64,000 nucleotides of DNA from Armigeres subalbatus (taxonomy: Eukaryota; Arthropoda; Insecta; Diptera; Culicidae), in contig NC_085140.1 in assembly GCF_024139115.2 (NCBI RefSeq), forward strand, positions 435,883,260-435,947,259. Direction: 5' to 3'. This document shows positions 36,397 through 49,095 of this stretch, piece after piece. Made by a program: the position numbers and the translations under genes. Every line of letters starts with the position of its first letter. Within the stretch, counting starts at the first letter, position 1. The notes under the pieces were generated by a model. That model ran no database searches. It was given only the letters and a program-made list of their open reading frames with translations, and was not told where the DNA came from.

Positions 36397-39300
36397 GCTC
36401 CGCATGTTGTATTATATAAGGCGACAAAAACATAAAAGCCTCAATTTTGATTAGATGTACATTACCTGCTGGATGTCAAAATGCACCGAGACATTGGTAT
36501 TGAAGTAATGATGATTATAAAGTCTTTTATTTCATTTCTGGTAAATTTCTGATTGGTGTGAGTATTGACGAGGATCACATCGGCATGCTAGAGATAAGCT
36601 TAATCAAACACAGCGGGCCATAACTAACTTTCCACCACCGACTCACAACTCTGAGTCGACTAAATTAAGGTGTTTAGAGGAAAATATAGAGTTTTGATAG
36701 ATTAGCCTGTTTCCGGGCCCTAATTCCTTAGAAAAAATTTGGTTTGTACTTTCTCGATACTTTTATACAAAAGGTAAACATCATAAATGTGATGAAATTT
36801 CGTTTTCGAGAATGCTGAGTGCATTTCGATTCGAACACTCTTGGAAAAATTATTCTGTTTATAAAATAAAACATTTTTGAAGTGATTTTAGAGGTTGACT
36901 CGTACTGTCATCACAAAGTACTTTATAATGAATTTCAAGATGTATTTTTTTTGCAAAAATATTACCAAACATTGATGAAAAACTGAAGTGGTGCTATTTT
37001 TATTTTGCACCTTTTTCATGAATTTCTAAGCTTAAATATAAATAGTCCGCATTAACATCAATTTGATGCACTGTAAAGTTGCGAAACAGAATGTGCTCAC
37101 ACTCTTACACAAGAGTAAATCTCTTCTCATCTCAAGTTCAATTTCCATAGCGCTGCATTTGCTTATTGTTGCATCAATAATTTACATCCTAGTTGTAAGA
37201 GATCATGTTTTCTCTTGAGCGACTTGATATTTAATCCAAATGCAATACATTATCTGTATAATAAAAATGGTGCTTAGCTTACTTTCAACATCAAACAAGG
37301 AAATTAGATAAGCTTCATAATTTGTATTCATTTACAAACAGTATGAGCCAACTAAATCTAATATTCAACTCGCTATATCAATTCAACGCTCGTTAAAATT
37401 CACATATTCGCAGAAAAAAAACGCAAACCCGCTTCACTCGAAACGTCCTTGAAAGATCCTGCATTGAGCGCACATTATCGCATTCATTCGATTTCCATTT
37501 TAATTTTCTCATGAAACCCCCATCCATCCACGCACAGCGGACCCGAAACGCATCGCACATTACCAACGACACTTTCCATTTCATTTGGTCATAGCGGTCA
37601 TAGCCGCCGTCGTGGTCTCGTAAAAGCTAATCGCCCATCATGCGCGGTGCATAATACGATCGCAATAGAAATTGCAAACCCGACCCGTCACTAACCATAT
37701 GACAGCCGACCAACAACATCATGTCACAACACAACAATTCGCGCACAAATCGCCCCAACTTGATCGCACTGGCGAGCGGCCGCAGCCGTCGAATTTCCCC
37801 CCTCTGAAGAAAGACGAGACCCGTTTCGCATCTCAACGAATTACCAACTGGCGATGACGACGCGGCGCGCGACGTGCGGTTGCTAAACCGTCACCAAACT
37901 GGCTCGACGGCACTTTTATTTTATGCTGAACGACACACACAAGAGCGCTTGCTGGCCGTGCGATTTTCCTCTGCCCAACATCGCGATCGCAATCCGATCG
38001 ATATGGTTTTCACATTCGATTCGGACAGGAGCTTTGAGCTTGCTTGCCCGTTCGCGCCCGGGTTGCGTTTTGATTAGTTTCGTTGCGCGTTTGGATTTTC
38101 GCACTTTCTTGACAGCTCTGATGCGGAGTGGCGTGCGCGCCCGTGTCCAACCCGCGCGCGTGATGATCGGGGCTTAGATCCGGCTGCAGCAGCAGCTTCG
38201 GCAGACAACGAAGCCAGCCAGAGTCGATGATCCATTGCGGTTGCAAGCAATGCGGCAACCGGTTACTACGGCTTGTAATCAATTGGTATTCTGGTCGTCG
38301 AACGATCGTCGCGGAATCAATCAATCTTGGATATGCACCTCTTGGTAGGGAACAAATTATTCCTAGAAATGGTCAAGTCAAGACGAGAGGAACAGATGAA
38401 GGTCAAACGCGATTTGCGCAGTTCTAATCGGATGGAGAAGACTTTGAATTATCAGAATCTAATGTAGTTCCTAAATCTCGTTGGACTTATAAAGTAGACT
38501 TTTTAATTGACTTTTATTATCTCACTAAGCCTTCAGCTTAGTATTGTTATGCAGTCAAGTGCATTTGAAGTGATCACAATACGTTGGCTGCAAAATCTTA
38601 GTCTGCAGAAAAATCCCACATATTTAGCGACAACACAAATGAAGACCTCTGATGCTGCTTTTTTTTGCAGTGAATGCATCATTTCATAAGCCATGATTTA
38701 TGTGCGCTGACGAAGCCATGATCGATCACTCGCAGCAGCACGATCGTTGTCGCCATCGATCGTAGTAAAAGTGCCAATAATGAGATCATTGTCTGCCACA
38801 AACTGGTTCGAATTCGTATTAAGCCATACCGGAGCCAGCCGTAGTTACTGTCGATCAGCTCCTGATGTGAAACTGGCCGGCATCGCTTCGGTACCTCGCG
38901 GGAACAGAGCATAAGACACGCTCTGGTTTCCACACGCGTGTGAATGCATCTCCCGCCAAAACCTGCCTAAGTGCTCACTGTGGTGTACCTTCAGTGGTCG
39001 TGCTCGTGGTCCTCGGCATCACATACGCACGTCACTTTTTGTGAGACGATGATGATCACGAGCGCTTGCGACGTCATTACCGGAGCGGAGTTCAGCTCCA
39101 GCGGAGTTCCGAGTTTGGCGTTAAGGATGGACACACAATGATGCCCGAACAATGGCGTACCGTGGAGATTGGTTTGATTTAAATTTAAAATTTCGACCGC
39201 TCCACGTCGGTTCCGGGAAAGTTGGTACCCGAGACAGTTGACGCAACGTCGTGACTCCGAGCTGCAGGAAAGCGTGGGATCGAGATGTTACAACTAAAAT

Positions 39301-40689
39301 GATCGATTTTTCTGTGTTTCCATTAGATACACTGAGTCGGATATTGTTGGTTTAATAATAACGATGAACTCGACAGAAAATTGATGTTTACTGTATGAAA
39401 CTTCAGCTAAACGATAATGATGGGAAAACTTATCTCGCATTTTCAGCCAGATTTCAATAGTTTGTATAGGATGTTGCATTTCCATTCTTCCATCTTTTAC
39501 TTTCAAATTCATCTTATTTTAAAGCGAAAGTGTAAAATCACAAATTCAACAGATAGTTTTTTTTTATGTAAAAACAACGATCGAAAGTTTGCTCCACAGT
39601 AAGAAGAATCGCAAATGCAAGCAACTATACAACTGTATTCGTTTCCACTTGAATAATCTCTACTCAAATCGCTTTGAAGAATTCCAGTTGAAAGCCGTCT
39701 TCACCATTGAGAACATTCCAGCTTCAAATTCCCTGGAAAACAGCAGAGCATCATCAACTAACTAAACGGCACCTAGCGCTCTCCTTATTCTCCAACCGGC
39801 GTAAATCTTCAGCTGTTCCAATAGTGCATCTCCCTCCCGCCCCAAAATGAATAATGATTCGACGAAGACGCAAAACAAATATTCCTCACTAACAACAACG
39901 ACCGGCGATTGACCGGGTCTGGTTATGGCTTAGACCCAGACGAAAGCCAACTCACAGCGTGTGCTCAAGCAATCGACTATTTTTCTTCCGTACGTCAGCG
40001 AAAAATAAATCAAACAAAAACAAAAATAGCAATTCTCTGGAGCATGGTGTACAAATATAAACGCGGCTATGGTGCTGGGGGTACCCTTTCAGTGCAGCGA
40101 ATTCCGGAAACCGAGCTGTGTGGAAGATTAGATGGAATGAATGCTAAATGAAGTTTGATTCCAATGGTGAGAAATTAGTTTATGGATCATGTTTGAAAAT
40201 TAAATTAGCAATATGTTTGCCCTCGTTAGAATGAAATTTGTTGACCCTTCCTTCGGAAGTGTCTATAATTTCACTTTGTATGCGTTACGCAGGTGTGTTA
40301 CGTATTAATCTATCAAGAAATCTCGTGAATTATTAAATAAAATGTATGGTATTTGAAACAAATTCACTTTGACATTTAAAATATAAATATAACAAATGAT
40401 ATGATATGCAATTATGCCTATTTTTCTGATTTGTTTCAAAGAAACAAATGATTTTAATTGAGGAACATATAAAAGCATGTACAAAAAAATCTTCTCAGAA
40501 AAGCAAAAACGTAAAAATTGAAAGGGATTTCAAAAATTTCTTCAGTGGAAGCTAGATAGCAAATGTGAGCATGTTTTGAGACACTAATAGATCAATTGTA
40601 TGCATGTATGTGTGCGTATGTGTGCAAATTCTGAAATTTACTACCATAAAAATCTCGCTCATTTTTAAGGTATTGAACAAGTTTAGTTT
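36397..40689. other. Mostly unique sequence with two CpG-richer blocks
   Basis: AT-rich apart from 37570-38200 and 38690-39290, where CG dinucleotides and GCGCGC words cluster. These blocks may be promoters or enhancers of a neighbouring gene. None of the short overlapping frames has a recognisable domain. Confidence 0.35.
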
Positions 40690-40912
40690 TAGGGTAAACT
40701 GGGGTAATATGCACCCCCGGGGCAAAACGACCTTTTGGCTTTTTTAGCGGTGTTCCAGGATTATTTTCAAGAATGTTTACTACTGAGTTGGTAGTTCGAC
40801 ATCCGAACTACATGCTATGTAGTAAATACTATCGAAAAACTGCCGAAAATGTACTCAAAAATGCCAAAGGGTCGTTTTGCCCCGGGGGTGCATATTACCC
40901 CAGTTTCCCCTA
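40690..40912. mobile_element. MITE with 47-bp terminal inverted repeats
   Basis: The left end TAGGGTAAACTGGGGTAATA and the block CACCCCCGGGGCAAAACGAC are mirrored at the right end with about two mismatches over 47 bases. TA stands at both tips, as in Tc1/mariner-type or similar elements. The centre of about 130 bases is non-coding. Confidence 0.82.
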
Positions 40913-41405
40913 CCAAATTAGGCATCCATAAGGCGAAATATATGTTATTATTGACCGCTATTGAGTTTCGCTCAGATCAATGACTGATTTAATTAGTTCT
41001 GGATTAATTAATATTGAGGTCTCTGGAAATTACGAGTACAATATATGCAATTAGCGTTACGAAAGTTACTAACCATGTCAACCATAGTTATTCAATCCGA
41101 CGAGCGCCTTATAGATAGGCAGCATAAAAAACAGTACGTTATCATTCGTTGAGTTGTCACTCAACCCAAGACATCCGCCTCTGGGTAGGCAATTATTTTG
41201 TCACTTTCACGGTAAATCGCCGTGGGAAGCTGAGTAGTTTTATCTCGTTTTAAATACTGGAGTCTGAAAAAAAATCCTTATAACTAAGGAAGGGTCAAAA
41301 TCTCACTGTAGGTGGATTAATCTGGGATTAATCTGGTGAACGGTCAGAAAATTCTATATAGAATGTATATGATGCCATCGACAAAAGTCATTTGTGAATT
41401 ACATG

Positions 41406-41611
41406 CACACAAAAAAAAAGCGTTCATGAATTCGTGAACTAACGAGTTCACGGTATATTTTTTTCGGAAACAACAGTCACGAATTCGGGAATACAGTCAC
41501 GTTTTCTGGAACGTTCTGGAAAACGTGACTGGTGTTCCCGAATCCATGAATTAAATCACGGTGTATTTTTGCTGGTTCACGAATTTGGGAACGGTTTTTT
41601 TTTTGCGTGTG
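41406..41611. mobile_element. Short MITE with CACACAAAAAAAAAGCG ends
   Basis: CACACAAAAAAAAAGCGTTC at the left is mirrored by GAACGGTTTTTTTTTTGCGT at the right. Inside, GTTCACGAATT-type and GTCACG/CGTGAC motifs also form inverted pairs. About 206 bases, non-coding. Confidence 0.7.
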
Positions 41612-42361
41612 TAAATAGAGGAGAGGGCGCAACAACTCCTAGCTAAACAGATGCTACTTCTTCTACTTCAATTATTGCATAAATATTGAATATGTATTTT
41701 ATGTAGTAAGTACACACACTAAAAATCAGCAACATACTACAACATAGGCATAACATACTCATTGAAGAGACTTTCCATTAAGGTCTGAGGGAAGCTCTAT
41801 TTTCATACTAAAATGTCTATAACTCGGAATTGGGAACGAATTTCGCTTATCCCAACTGACAATCTCTTTGGAATTTATCAAGGAATGTTCCTAGAAAATT
41901 TTGTGGACCAACTATTTCCCAAATTTGAATTAAGCTCTAAATACTAAACTTTTGTGCAACTAAAATTTTCGCTTCTCAGTACCTCTCTCCGATGATTTGA
42001 CGCATAAAGAAACCGAATTTCGCAAAACCCAACTGACAAAAGTTTTGAAATTTTTCAACGATCATTTTGATGTAATAAAAAGTATATGTGACCGCAATAA
42101 ATTTTGCAGGAAGCTCTTTTTACTTCAACCAAGTTTTCCAAATTCCATACAAAAATTATTATTTTGGGAGAATAGTCAACACCATATTTTCTTGTGGCAC
42201 ACGGCAGGAAAGGAGCGATAGAAAGTCCGTCAACTTTGTATGTAGCGTGACACTTCAAAAATGCGTATTCCGATTTGTAAACACGGAGATACCAAATAAA
42301 TAAATAGGAACCAAATGTAGGAATGGGACAAGATAAATAATTGATGGTAAATAAGACAAGA

Positions 42362-42650
42362 AGACACTCCAGTAATTCCTCCGGAAGTTCCTCCAGGAAT
42401 TCCGTCGGAAGTTCGTACAGGAATTCCGTCGGAAGTTCGTACAGGAATTCCGTCGGAAGTTCGTACAGGAATTTCTCCAAAAATTACCATACGAATTCCT
42501 CCGGAAGTTCCTCCAGGAATTCCTTCGAAAGTTCCTCCAGGAATTCATCCGAAAGTTCCTCCAGAAATTCCACCGGAAGTTCCTCCAGGAATTCCTCCGG
42601 AAGATCCTCCAGGGGGAATTCCTCCGGAAGTTCCTCCAGGAGGAATTCTC
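42362..42650. repeat. 24-bp minisatellite, short block
   Basis: Diverged tandem units alternate GGAATTCC(T/G)TCCGGAAG and TTCCTCCAG cores, about 12 units. Some carry GTCGGAAGTTCGTACAG variants. Same unit family as 45239-46618 and 12176-13045. Confidence 0.85.
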
Positions 42651-42756
42651 GCTTAACTTTTCAAAAGGACCTAAGTAACATTTTTTTCATGAATTAATTT
42701 GAGTACTGCAATCAAAAGCTTTCGTGTTTTTCTGTTGATTGCGCTATTCAAATTTA

Positions 42757-45190
42757 GAGTAGAGTGGGGCAAGAGTACGCACTTAGTTTAAAATCGTTCA
42801 TGTAGCCCTTATGAAGCAATCTTCTGCATATCAAATCAATGTCGACGATTCATATACGCTTCCTCTATGTTACCCAGTGGAAAAAATATTGAAATTATTG
42901 TGATTCGTTTTAGTAGAACCCTTATTGCAAGACACGTAAAAAACGCACTCTTACCCCACCGGTGGGGTAAAAGTGCGCATTTATCCAATCATGTGCTTTA
43001 AGTATATATTAACACAAATAAGAGTTAATAACATTTAATTGATGTTTAATGAGCATATATTGGGGAATGTTTAAAGATTACGTAACTCTTAAAGAGGGAG
43101 TGGGTCCTAAAAATGTGCACTTTCATACGAAAAACCATTGTTTTTTATATATACAAAAAAAACTACAGAGGTAAAAATATATATCAGGTTTCGCGGGGCG
43201 TATACAAAGGCATTTTCCTTGAAGAAAGTCCAACAATCACGTAACGTAAAATTTGGCTATTACAGCACCCCTCCCACTCTATTTGTATGAATCCTCTAAA
43301 AATTATATGGATCGTCACACATCTCGCAACCCCTCCCAGCTAAACGTTGCACATAGAAGTACGTAGTGTAAAAGCGTGGCCAAAAGTATGTCAATCATTT
43401 TGTCGTCTGTAAGTGCGTTCAATAGAAACAGTAAGGTATATTTTTTGTTTTTATGTTGTTTACATTCATCTAGCAGTGAAGTATGACCACTGGCGGCGTC
43501 AGTTATTGTTTTTTGATAGAGCACCACTTGGCGCAAGAACGCTGTCTTTGAGAACTACAGCGTGCTTGCAACGAGTGGTGCCCACATCTGGCTCCGTCAG
43601 TGAGTATGATCTTCCTTATGTTAATCTTCATTCTTTGATTATTACTTACTAAATTTTCCGAAAAGATGTACTTTGTTTGTGTACTTCAACAATATAAATT
43701 TGTCATCGAATCATGTTAAAGTCCCTGTATAATGTTTTGTAATATCAAATGGAGCCAATCTAATAAATACGAAATGCAAATCAACCGCTATGTTTCTTAA
43801 TAATATTAACATCCGAAAAATGCGTACGCTCTTATGGATCGGTGGTTTCATCAAAGTGTCACTCTTCTTTGGAAGCGAAACATAATTTATGTGAGGTTTA
43901 ACACTCAAAACCATGATTTTTTCTAGCATTTTTAACCAAACTCCACTATATTAAAATTAAAATAAGTCACGATTGCGTGAGTATGCGTGAAATCTTTTTT
44001 AAGGAGCTTATTCAGGAAGCTCCAATTTTTCCAACGCTGAAAATTTAGTTGCTTGGACTGGTTTGGAACATAATCAAAAGTTCTATTTTGTAAAACGTAT
44101 TATTGTAAAAAGGTAGAAAAAAGTTAGCAATTAATATAATGATTTTGGATCACCAGAAAAAGGTTCCAGATCGAATCATATTTGAAAAAGTTTTAAATAC
44201 CCTTATTATTGATACCTGTATTGATTTTCATCTTGAAATTCATTAAAAATCAAGAAAAACATGATAAAACGTGAACATTTTTAATGCACAATTGCAATAA
44301 AACTGGCATTGAAATTATGGTGAAGTTTTGACACCCAGCATCGCTTACAAGTAAACAATATTGTTTCAAAAATCTCATGGCAAATTAGTATCACTATTTG
44401 AGAATTCTAAAACGATAAATAATATGGACATATGTGAAATTTTTGTTTTTGACTTTTGGCCAGGATTTGGGCTGAAATACTCCTCAGTGCGTTGCGTAAT
44501 TTATGAATGTTTCTTTTGATGAAATGAAATTATCATTTAGTTGAAATTGTGTTTTCGTACTATGTTTAGGTGTACAACAAGTCCTAATGCAATTTCATTA
44601 TTTCGCTTCAGTGATTTGTTCGCTAAGTCCTTTCTAACACCGAATTACTTCAACTTATCCTAAAAACTTGTGATAATTTCGAATTATGTCCCTTTTTTCT
44701 TAGTTGTAGATCTTTACGCTTTGGAAGAAGTCTTATTTCAGCCGGAGATACGGGTTTAACATCATAACTTGAAAATTCATATGCGTACTCTTGCCCCACC
44801 GGTTCCTGCGTACTTTTACCCCACAGTCTCAAAAATTATTCAAGTAATGGTTTTGACTTCTTGGAAAACCAACCGGATTGGTGTTCTGTACCATAAAGTA
44901 CTCTATACAATAGGTTATCGAAATGGTATAATGTTCATCTGATTGAACGTATATATGGTAATGAAATACTAGTTGCGGAAACCCAATTATTTTTAGCAAA
45001 ATGACCAAAAAGTTATCTAACTCCATATCTCCCTTGTTGTTTATTCAAATCGTTTACAATTACACATGATAATAGTTGGCCAGAATACCTGTCAAACTGA
45101 TGCAGTGCTGCTAGTTTATCTTTTTTTATTACTTAAAAAAATCGAAAACGTACTCTTACCCCACGCGCACTCTTGCCCCACTCTACTCTA
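42757..45190. mobile_element. 2.4-kb TIR element nested in the TTAA composite
   Basis: The left end TAGAGTAGAGTGGGGCAAGA is mirrored exactly at 45167-45190, with TA at both tips. Related GTGGGGTAA/TTACCCCAC motifs occur internally at 42954-42985 and 44783-44822. The interior is AT-rich with only short random frames; no transposase is recognisable. Confidence 0.72.
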
Positions 45191-45238
45191 TTCATGAAAA
45201 AAATGTTACTTAGGTCCTTTTGAAAAGTTAAGCGAGAA

Positions 45239-46618
45239 TTCCTCCGGAAGTTCCTCCAGGAATTTCTCCGGAAGTTCCTCCAGGGGAATTCCTCCGGAAG
45301 TTCCTCCAGGGGAATTCCTCCGGAAGTTCCTCCAGGGGAATTCCTCCGGAAGTTCCTCCAGGAATTCCTCCGGAAGTTCCTCCAGGAATTCCTCCGGAAG
45401 TTCCTCCAGGAATTCCTCCGGAAGTTCCTCCAGGAATTCCTCCGGAAGTTCCTCCAGGAATTCCTCCGGAAGTTCCTCCAGGAATTCCTCCGGAAGTTCC
45501 TCCAGGAATTCCTCCGGAAGTTCCTCCAGGAATTCCTCCGGAAGTTCCTCCAGGAATTCCTCCGGAAGTTCCTCCAGGAATTCCTCCGGAAGTTCCTCCA
45601 GGAATTCCTCCGGAAGTTCCTCCAGGAATTCCTCCGGAAGTTCCTCCAGGAATTCCTCCGGAAGTTCCTCCAGGAATTCCTCCGGAACTTCTTCGGTGGT
45701 TCCTCCAGGAACTCCTTCGGTGGTTCCTCCAGGAACTCCTTCGGAGGTTCCTCCAGGATTTCCTCCGGAAGTTCCTTCAGGAATTCCTTCGGAAGTTCCT
45801 CCAAGAATTCCTTCGGAAGTTCCTCCAGGAATTCCTCCGGAAGTTCCTCCAGGAATTCCTCCGGAAGTTCCTCCAGGAATTCCTCCGGAAGTTCCTCCAG
45901 GAATTTCTCCGAAGTTCCTCCAGGAATTCCTCCGGAAGTTCCTCCAGGAATTCCTCCGGAAGTTCCTCCAGGAATTCCTCCGGAAGTTCCTCCAGGAATT
46001 CCTCCGGAAGTTCCTCCAGGAATTCCTCCGGAAGTTCCTCCAGGAATTCCTCCGGAAGTTCCTCCAGGAATTCCTCCGGAAGTTCCTCCAGGAATTCCTC
46101 CGGAAGTTCCTCCAGGAATTTCTCCGAAGTTCCTCCAGGAATTCCTCCGGAAGTTCCTCCAGGAATTCCTCCGGAAGTTCCTCCAGGAATTCCTCCGGAA
46201 GTTCCTCCAGGAATTCCTCCGGAAGTTCCTCCAGGAATTCCTCCGGAAGTTCCTCCAGGAATTCCTCCGGAAGTTCCTCCAGGAATTCCTCCGGAAGTTC
46301 CTCCAGGAATTCCTCCGGAAGTTCCTCCAGGAATTCCTCCGGAAGTTCCTCCAGGAATTCCTCCGGAAGTTCCTCCAGGAATTCCTCCTGAAGTTCCTCC
46401 AGGAATTCCTCCGGAAGTTCCTCCAGGAATTCCTCCGGAAGTTCCTCCAGGAATTCCTCCGGAAGTTCCTCCAGGAATTCCTCCGGAAGTTCCTCCAGGA
46501 ATTCCTCCGGAAGTTCCTCCAGGAATTCCCCCGGAATTTCCTCCAGGAATTCCTCCGGAAGTTTCTCCAGGAATTCCTCCGGAAGTTCCTCCAGGAATTC
46601 CCCCGGAAGTTCCTCCTA
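45239..46618. repeat. 24-bp minisatellite, long homogeneous block
   Basis: About 57 units, each GGAATTCCTCC followed by GGAAGTTCCTCCA, mostly identical. EcoRI-type GAATTC palindromes recur every 24 bases. A run of two-thirds-length and variant units sits around 45685-45800, and single-base-deleted units occur near 45905 and 46124. Because 24 is a multiple of three, several frames stay open on both strands; this is not evidence of a protein. Confidence 0.95.
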
Positions 46619-47068
46619 ATTTGTATTATTTGTCTTATTTGTCTTATTTGTCTTATTTACACCAGCATCACTGTTATCACCCAAATACTTTTCAAAGCTT
46701 GTGTGGAAACTTTGTACAGAAATCCTTCCACGATATTTTCTTATGTTGTTCTAGAAACGGCTAATGCTTTCATTTTCCAAAACCAGCTGTAGTTTATTTA
46801 TTTTGATTTCCTCATTGCGTGATTGGTCGGCACTGTTGTTGTTCTCTCGCCGAACCACTGCATGAGTGATAAATTTCTTCCCCATTATTGCCAATTCCTT
46901 TTGTTCTCCGTTCACGGCAAATTCTCAAGCAATTGTAAACTGCATAATGATGAAAAAAATTTGGCGACACTGACAGCGTCGTTCTGGCAGGCTGAATTGT
47001 GCAATTTTCTCTCTCAGAGAGTGCTACCACGTGCTTTTTTAACGGAATACCCTTCCCTCAGACCTTAA
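46619..47068. repeat. Right arm of the TTAA element (second copy of the 440-bp module)
   Basis: Begins with TTTGTCTTA repeats, then ACACCAGCATCACTGTTATC, a GATTGGTCGGC block and GCTACCACGTGCTTTTTTAA, ending CTTCCCTCAGACCTTAA. It is about 90 percent identical by eye to 13090-13529, in the same orientation. Confidence 0.85.
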
Positions 47069-47469
47069 GGTTGGATATCATGTAAGAGATGTTGGATTTG
47101 GATCTTAGTATGAAGAACCTGAACAGAGTATCAAAGATTCCCATCTAGTAAGGGAGTATATCTAGTTAAAGAACAACGAGAATGGAAGAGTTCAATGTAA
47201 GAATATCGCTGCAGTCAGAATGGACGGTGTCAGTTCGTTTCGCCAGTTAACGATTGAAAGGAAAATTATTTTTCAATAATCCGATCGGGGAAACAACGAC
47301 GAATGTGGGAAAAGAAAAAGATATAGAGAAAATCCGGAATCAATGAGTTCTGGTTGTATTCATTTGATTTACAACAAACAACGGTTTCAAAAATAGGCCA
47401 CTTCTCAAAACTTATCTTAGTGAGTCCTAATTTGAATAACAAACGATTTATGAACATTCACATCTGTAT

Positions 47470-48490
47470 AGGACAAATTTCAGGGATTTAGCTCTTTTTC
47501 ACCTGAAAATAATGAGTGGTCCTTATGTTGATTTCTCACGAAACATATCCAATTGATTTATGTAAAGTTGTTGCACTATGAGACGAATTTGGTCACTTTC
47601 CAGGATATTCTAGAACTCCCGGAGAGCCACATAGTGGACATCCAAGATTGATAAGTGGTCATTGCAATGATTATGCTCTTACTTACAATGCTCCTAATTA
47701 ACAAATTGACTGCCATCGAGTCCTGAAAAATATCCCATCCCCGGATCGAAACGTTGGCGATGAAGTAACACTGTCAACGCTATTACCCGTGACTGACAGC
47801 CAGTCCGAAAATTTGGTTACGAATTTCACAGTCGTAATCCACTAGCAATCCGGAATTACAAGAACTAACCACTCCTCCATATAAGGTCGCCTGGGATCAA
47901 TAAGTCATTTTCGCAATGATATTGTTTTTCCTCTGCACGCTAATTGGTTCGTAAAATTGTAACAAGTTTCGAGGACGATTTGCAAGAACTGACCACTGCT
48001 TGGGATGTTCCGATACTTCCAGATAACTGCTGAGCATCCCGGTCGTTTCCTCGTATGTTCCAGAAATCTCGAAGAATCACTTGATAGTCACCTAGGGATA
48101 ATAACTGGTCTTTGCATTGCTTTGTATCTTACAATGCTAAAACAAACAATTTATGAGAAGTCACAGTTTTCTAGAACGAATCTCTTCGGATGTTCCCTAA
48201 CTTCTCAAGAGGTTTGCATTGATTTTGCTTTAGCATCGCAGCTTTCTGGGACGAATTATTAAAATTGACTACTTTACCGGATGTTCCGGAACTCGCGGAG
48301 AAACAGTAGGTTGCAACCAGGGGTCAATGAGTGATTATTTTATTGATTTTGCTCTGGTAGTGCTACAACAAACGGTTTAGAAAAAGTCGCAACTATCTGG
48401 GATGAATTACTGAAATTGAATAGTTTACCGGATGTTCCGGAAGTCCCGGAGAACCGGTAGGTGGCCACTAGGGATCGAGCAAGAGTCACT
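47470..48490. repeat. Diverged satellite, unit about 170 bp
   Basis: Units share GATGTTCCGGAA(C/G)TCCCGGAG, GAACCGGTAGG, ATTGATTTTGCTCT, TGCTACAACAAACGGTTTA and TGGGA(C/T)GAATTA. The last two units (about 48230-48490) are most alike. Earlier ones are increasingly scrambled. Confidence 0.7.
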
Positions 48491-49095
48491 CAGGATCGAT
48501 TTTTCTGTCATACTGCGATTACGAAATATGATGAAAATTTCGCATCTCGCTGAAATGTATGAAATTGTGATTTCGCACGTGTTCCTAAATACGGATCATC
48601 CGGATCCGTATACCGGTGGCCAATGCACCCCAGGGAGCTAAATTGTCCTCCTTCCTAATGCACTTATCGTCGTGAACAATTTTGTTGAAGGTTCCATCAT
48701 TCAAAATGGAAAAGATCTGATGATACATCATCACGAATATAGGAGTTCTGGAGTGATGCTAAACTTTTTGGAGGGGTGTTGTAATATTCAAAGTAGGTGT
48801 TGCAATACTTATTTCTGCGCTTCCATACTTTTGGCGGGTAGTGTATGCCATTTTGCAAAAATAACATATCGTGTCCTAGCATTTTTTGCCTTAGATGTCC
48901 TATCCTTTCAACTACCTCATTTTTTGTTTTGCTCTAAGGGCCTCAATGCGCTTATGTAGCATAATGGTTTGTTCATCTTTATAACCTACAGACTACAACA
49001 ATCTAATTCAAACGTCTGAAATCATTCCTTGCTCCTACCTGCCAATACCAATGATATAATCAATCCTTGAACTGCCTCATCATTTCGCAAGTTTT
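48491..49095. other. Unassigned sequence
   Basis: A short direct repeat (AGG(G/T)GTTG(T/C)AATA at 48774-48815) is visible; no gene recognised. Confidence 0.4.

Larger units (their letters stand above)
41778..47068. mobile_element. TTAA-bounded composite element carrying a 24-bp minisatellite
   Basis: The left end is TTAA followed by GGTCTGAGGGAAG, mirrored at the right as CTTCCCTCAGACC plus TTAA (47052-47068). TTAA targets are the hallmark of piggyBac-like transposons. Contents in order: left arm of about 570 bases, minisatellite (42362-42650), a 45-base block, a nested 2.4-kb TIR element, the same 45-base block inverted, a long minisatellite (45239-46618), a (TTTGTCTTA)n tract and a right arm of about 440 bases. 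No transposase frame is visible. The right arm recurs at 13090-13529. Confidence 0.7.

Noticed and set aside
45133..46391. Long frames (RRNSWRNF and PPGIPSEV repeats) on both strands
   Set aside because: Same minisatellite artefact as at 12 kb; frames overlap each other on opposite strands.
45239..46618. Dense STAT- or heat-shock-like binding sites in the minisatellite (TTCC...GGAA)
   Set aside because: The spacing is TTC-N5-GAA or N6, and GAA-N1-TTC, which does not fit the usual STAT (N2-4) or heat-shock (N2) spacing.
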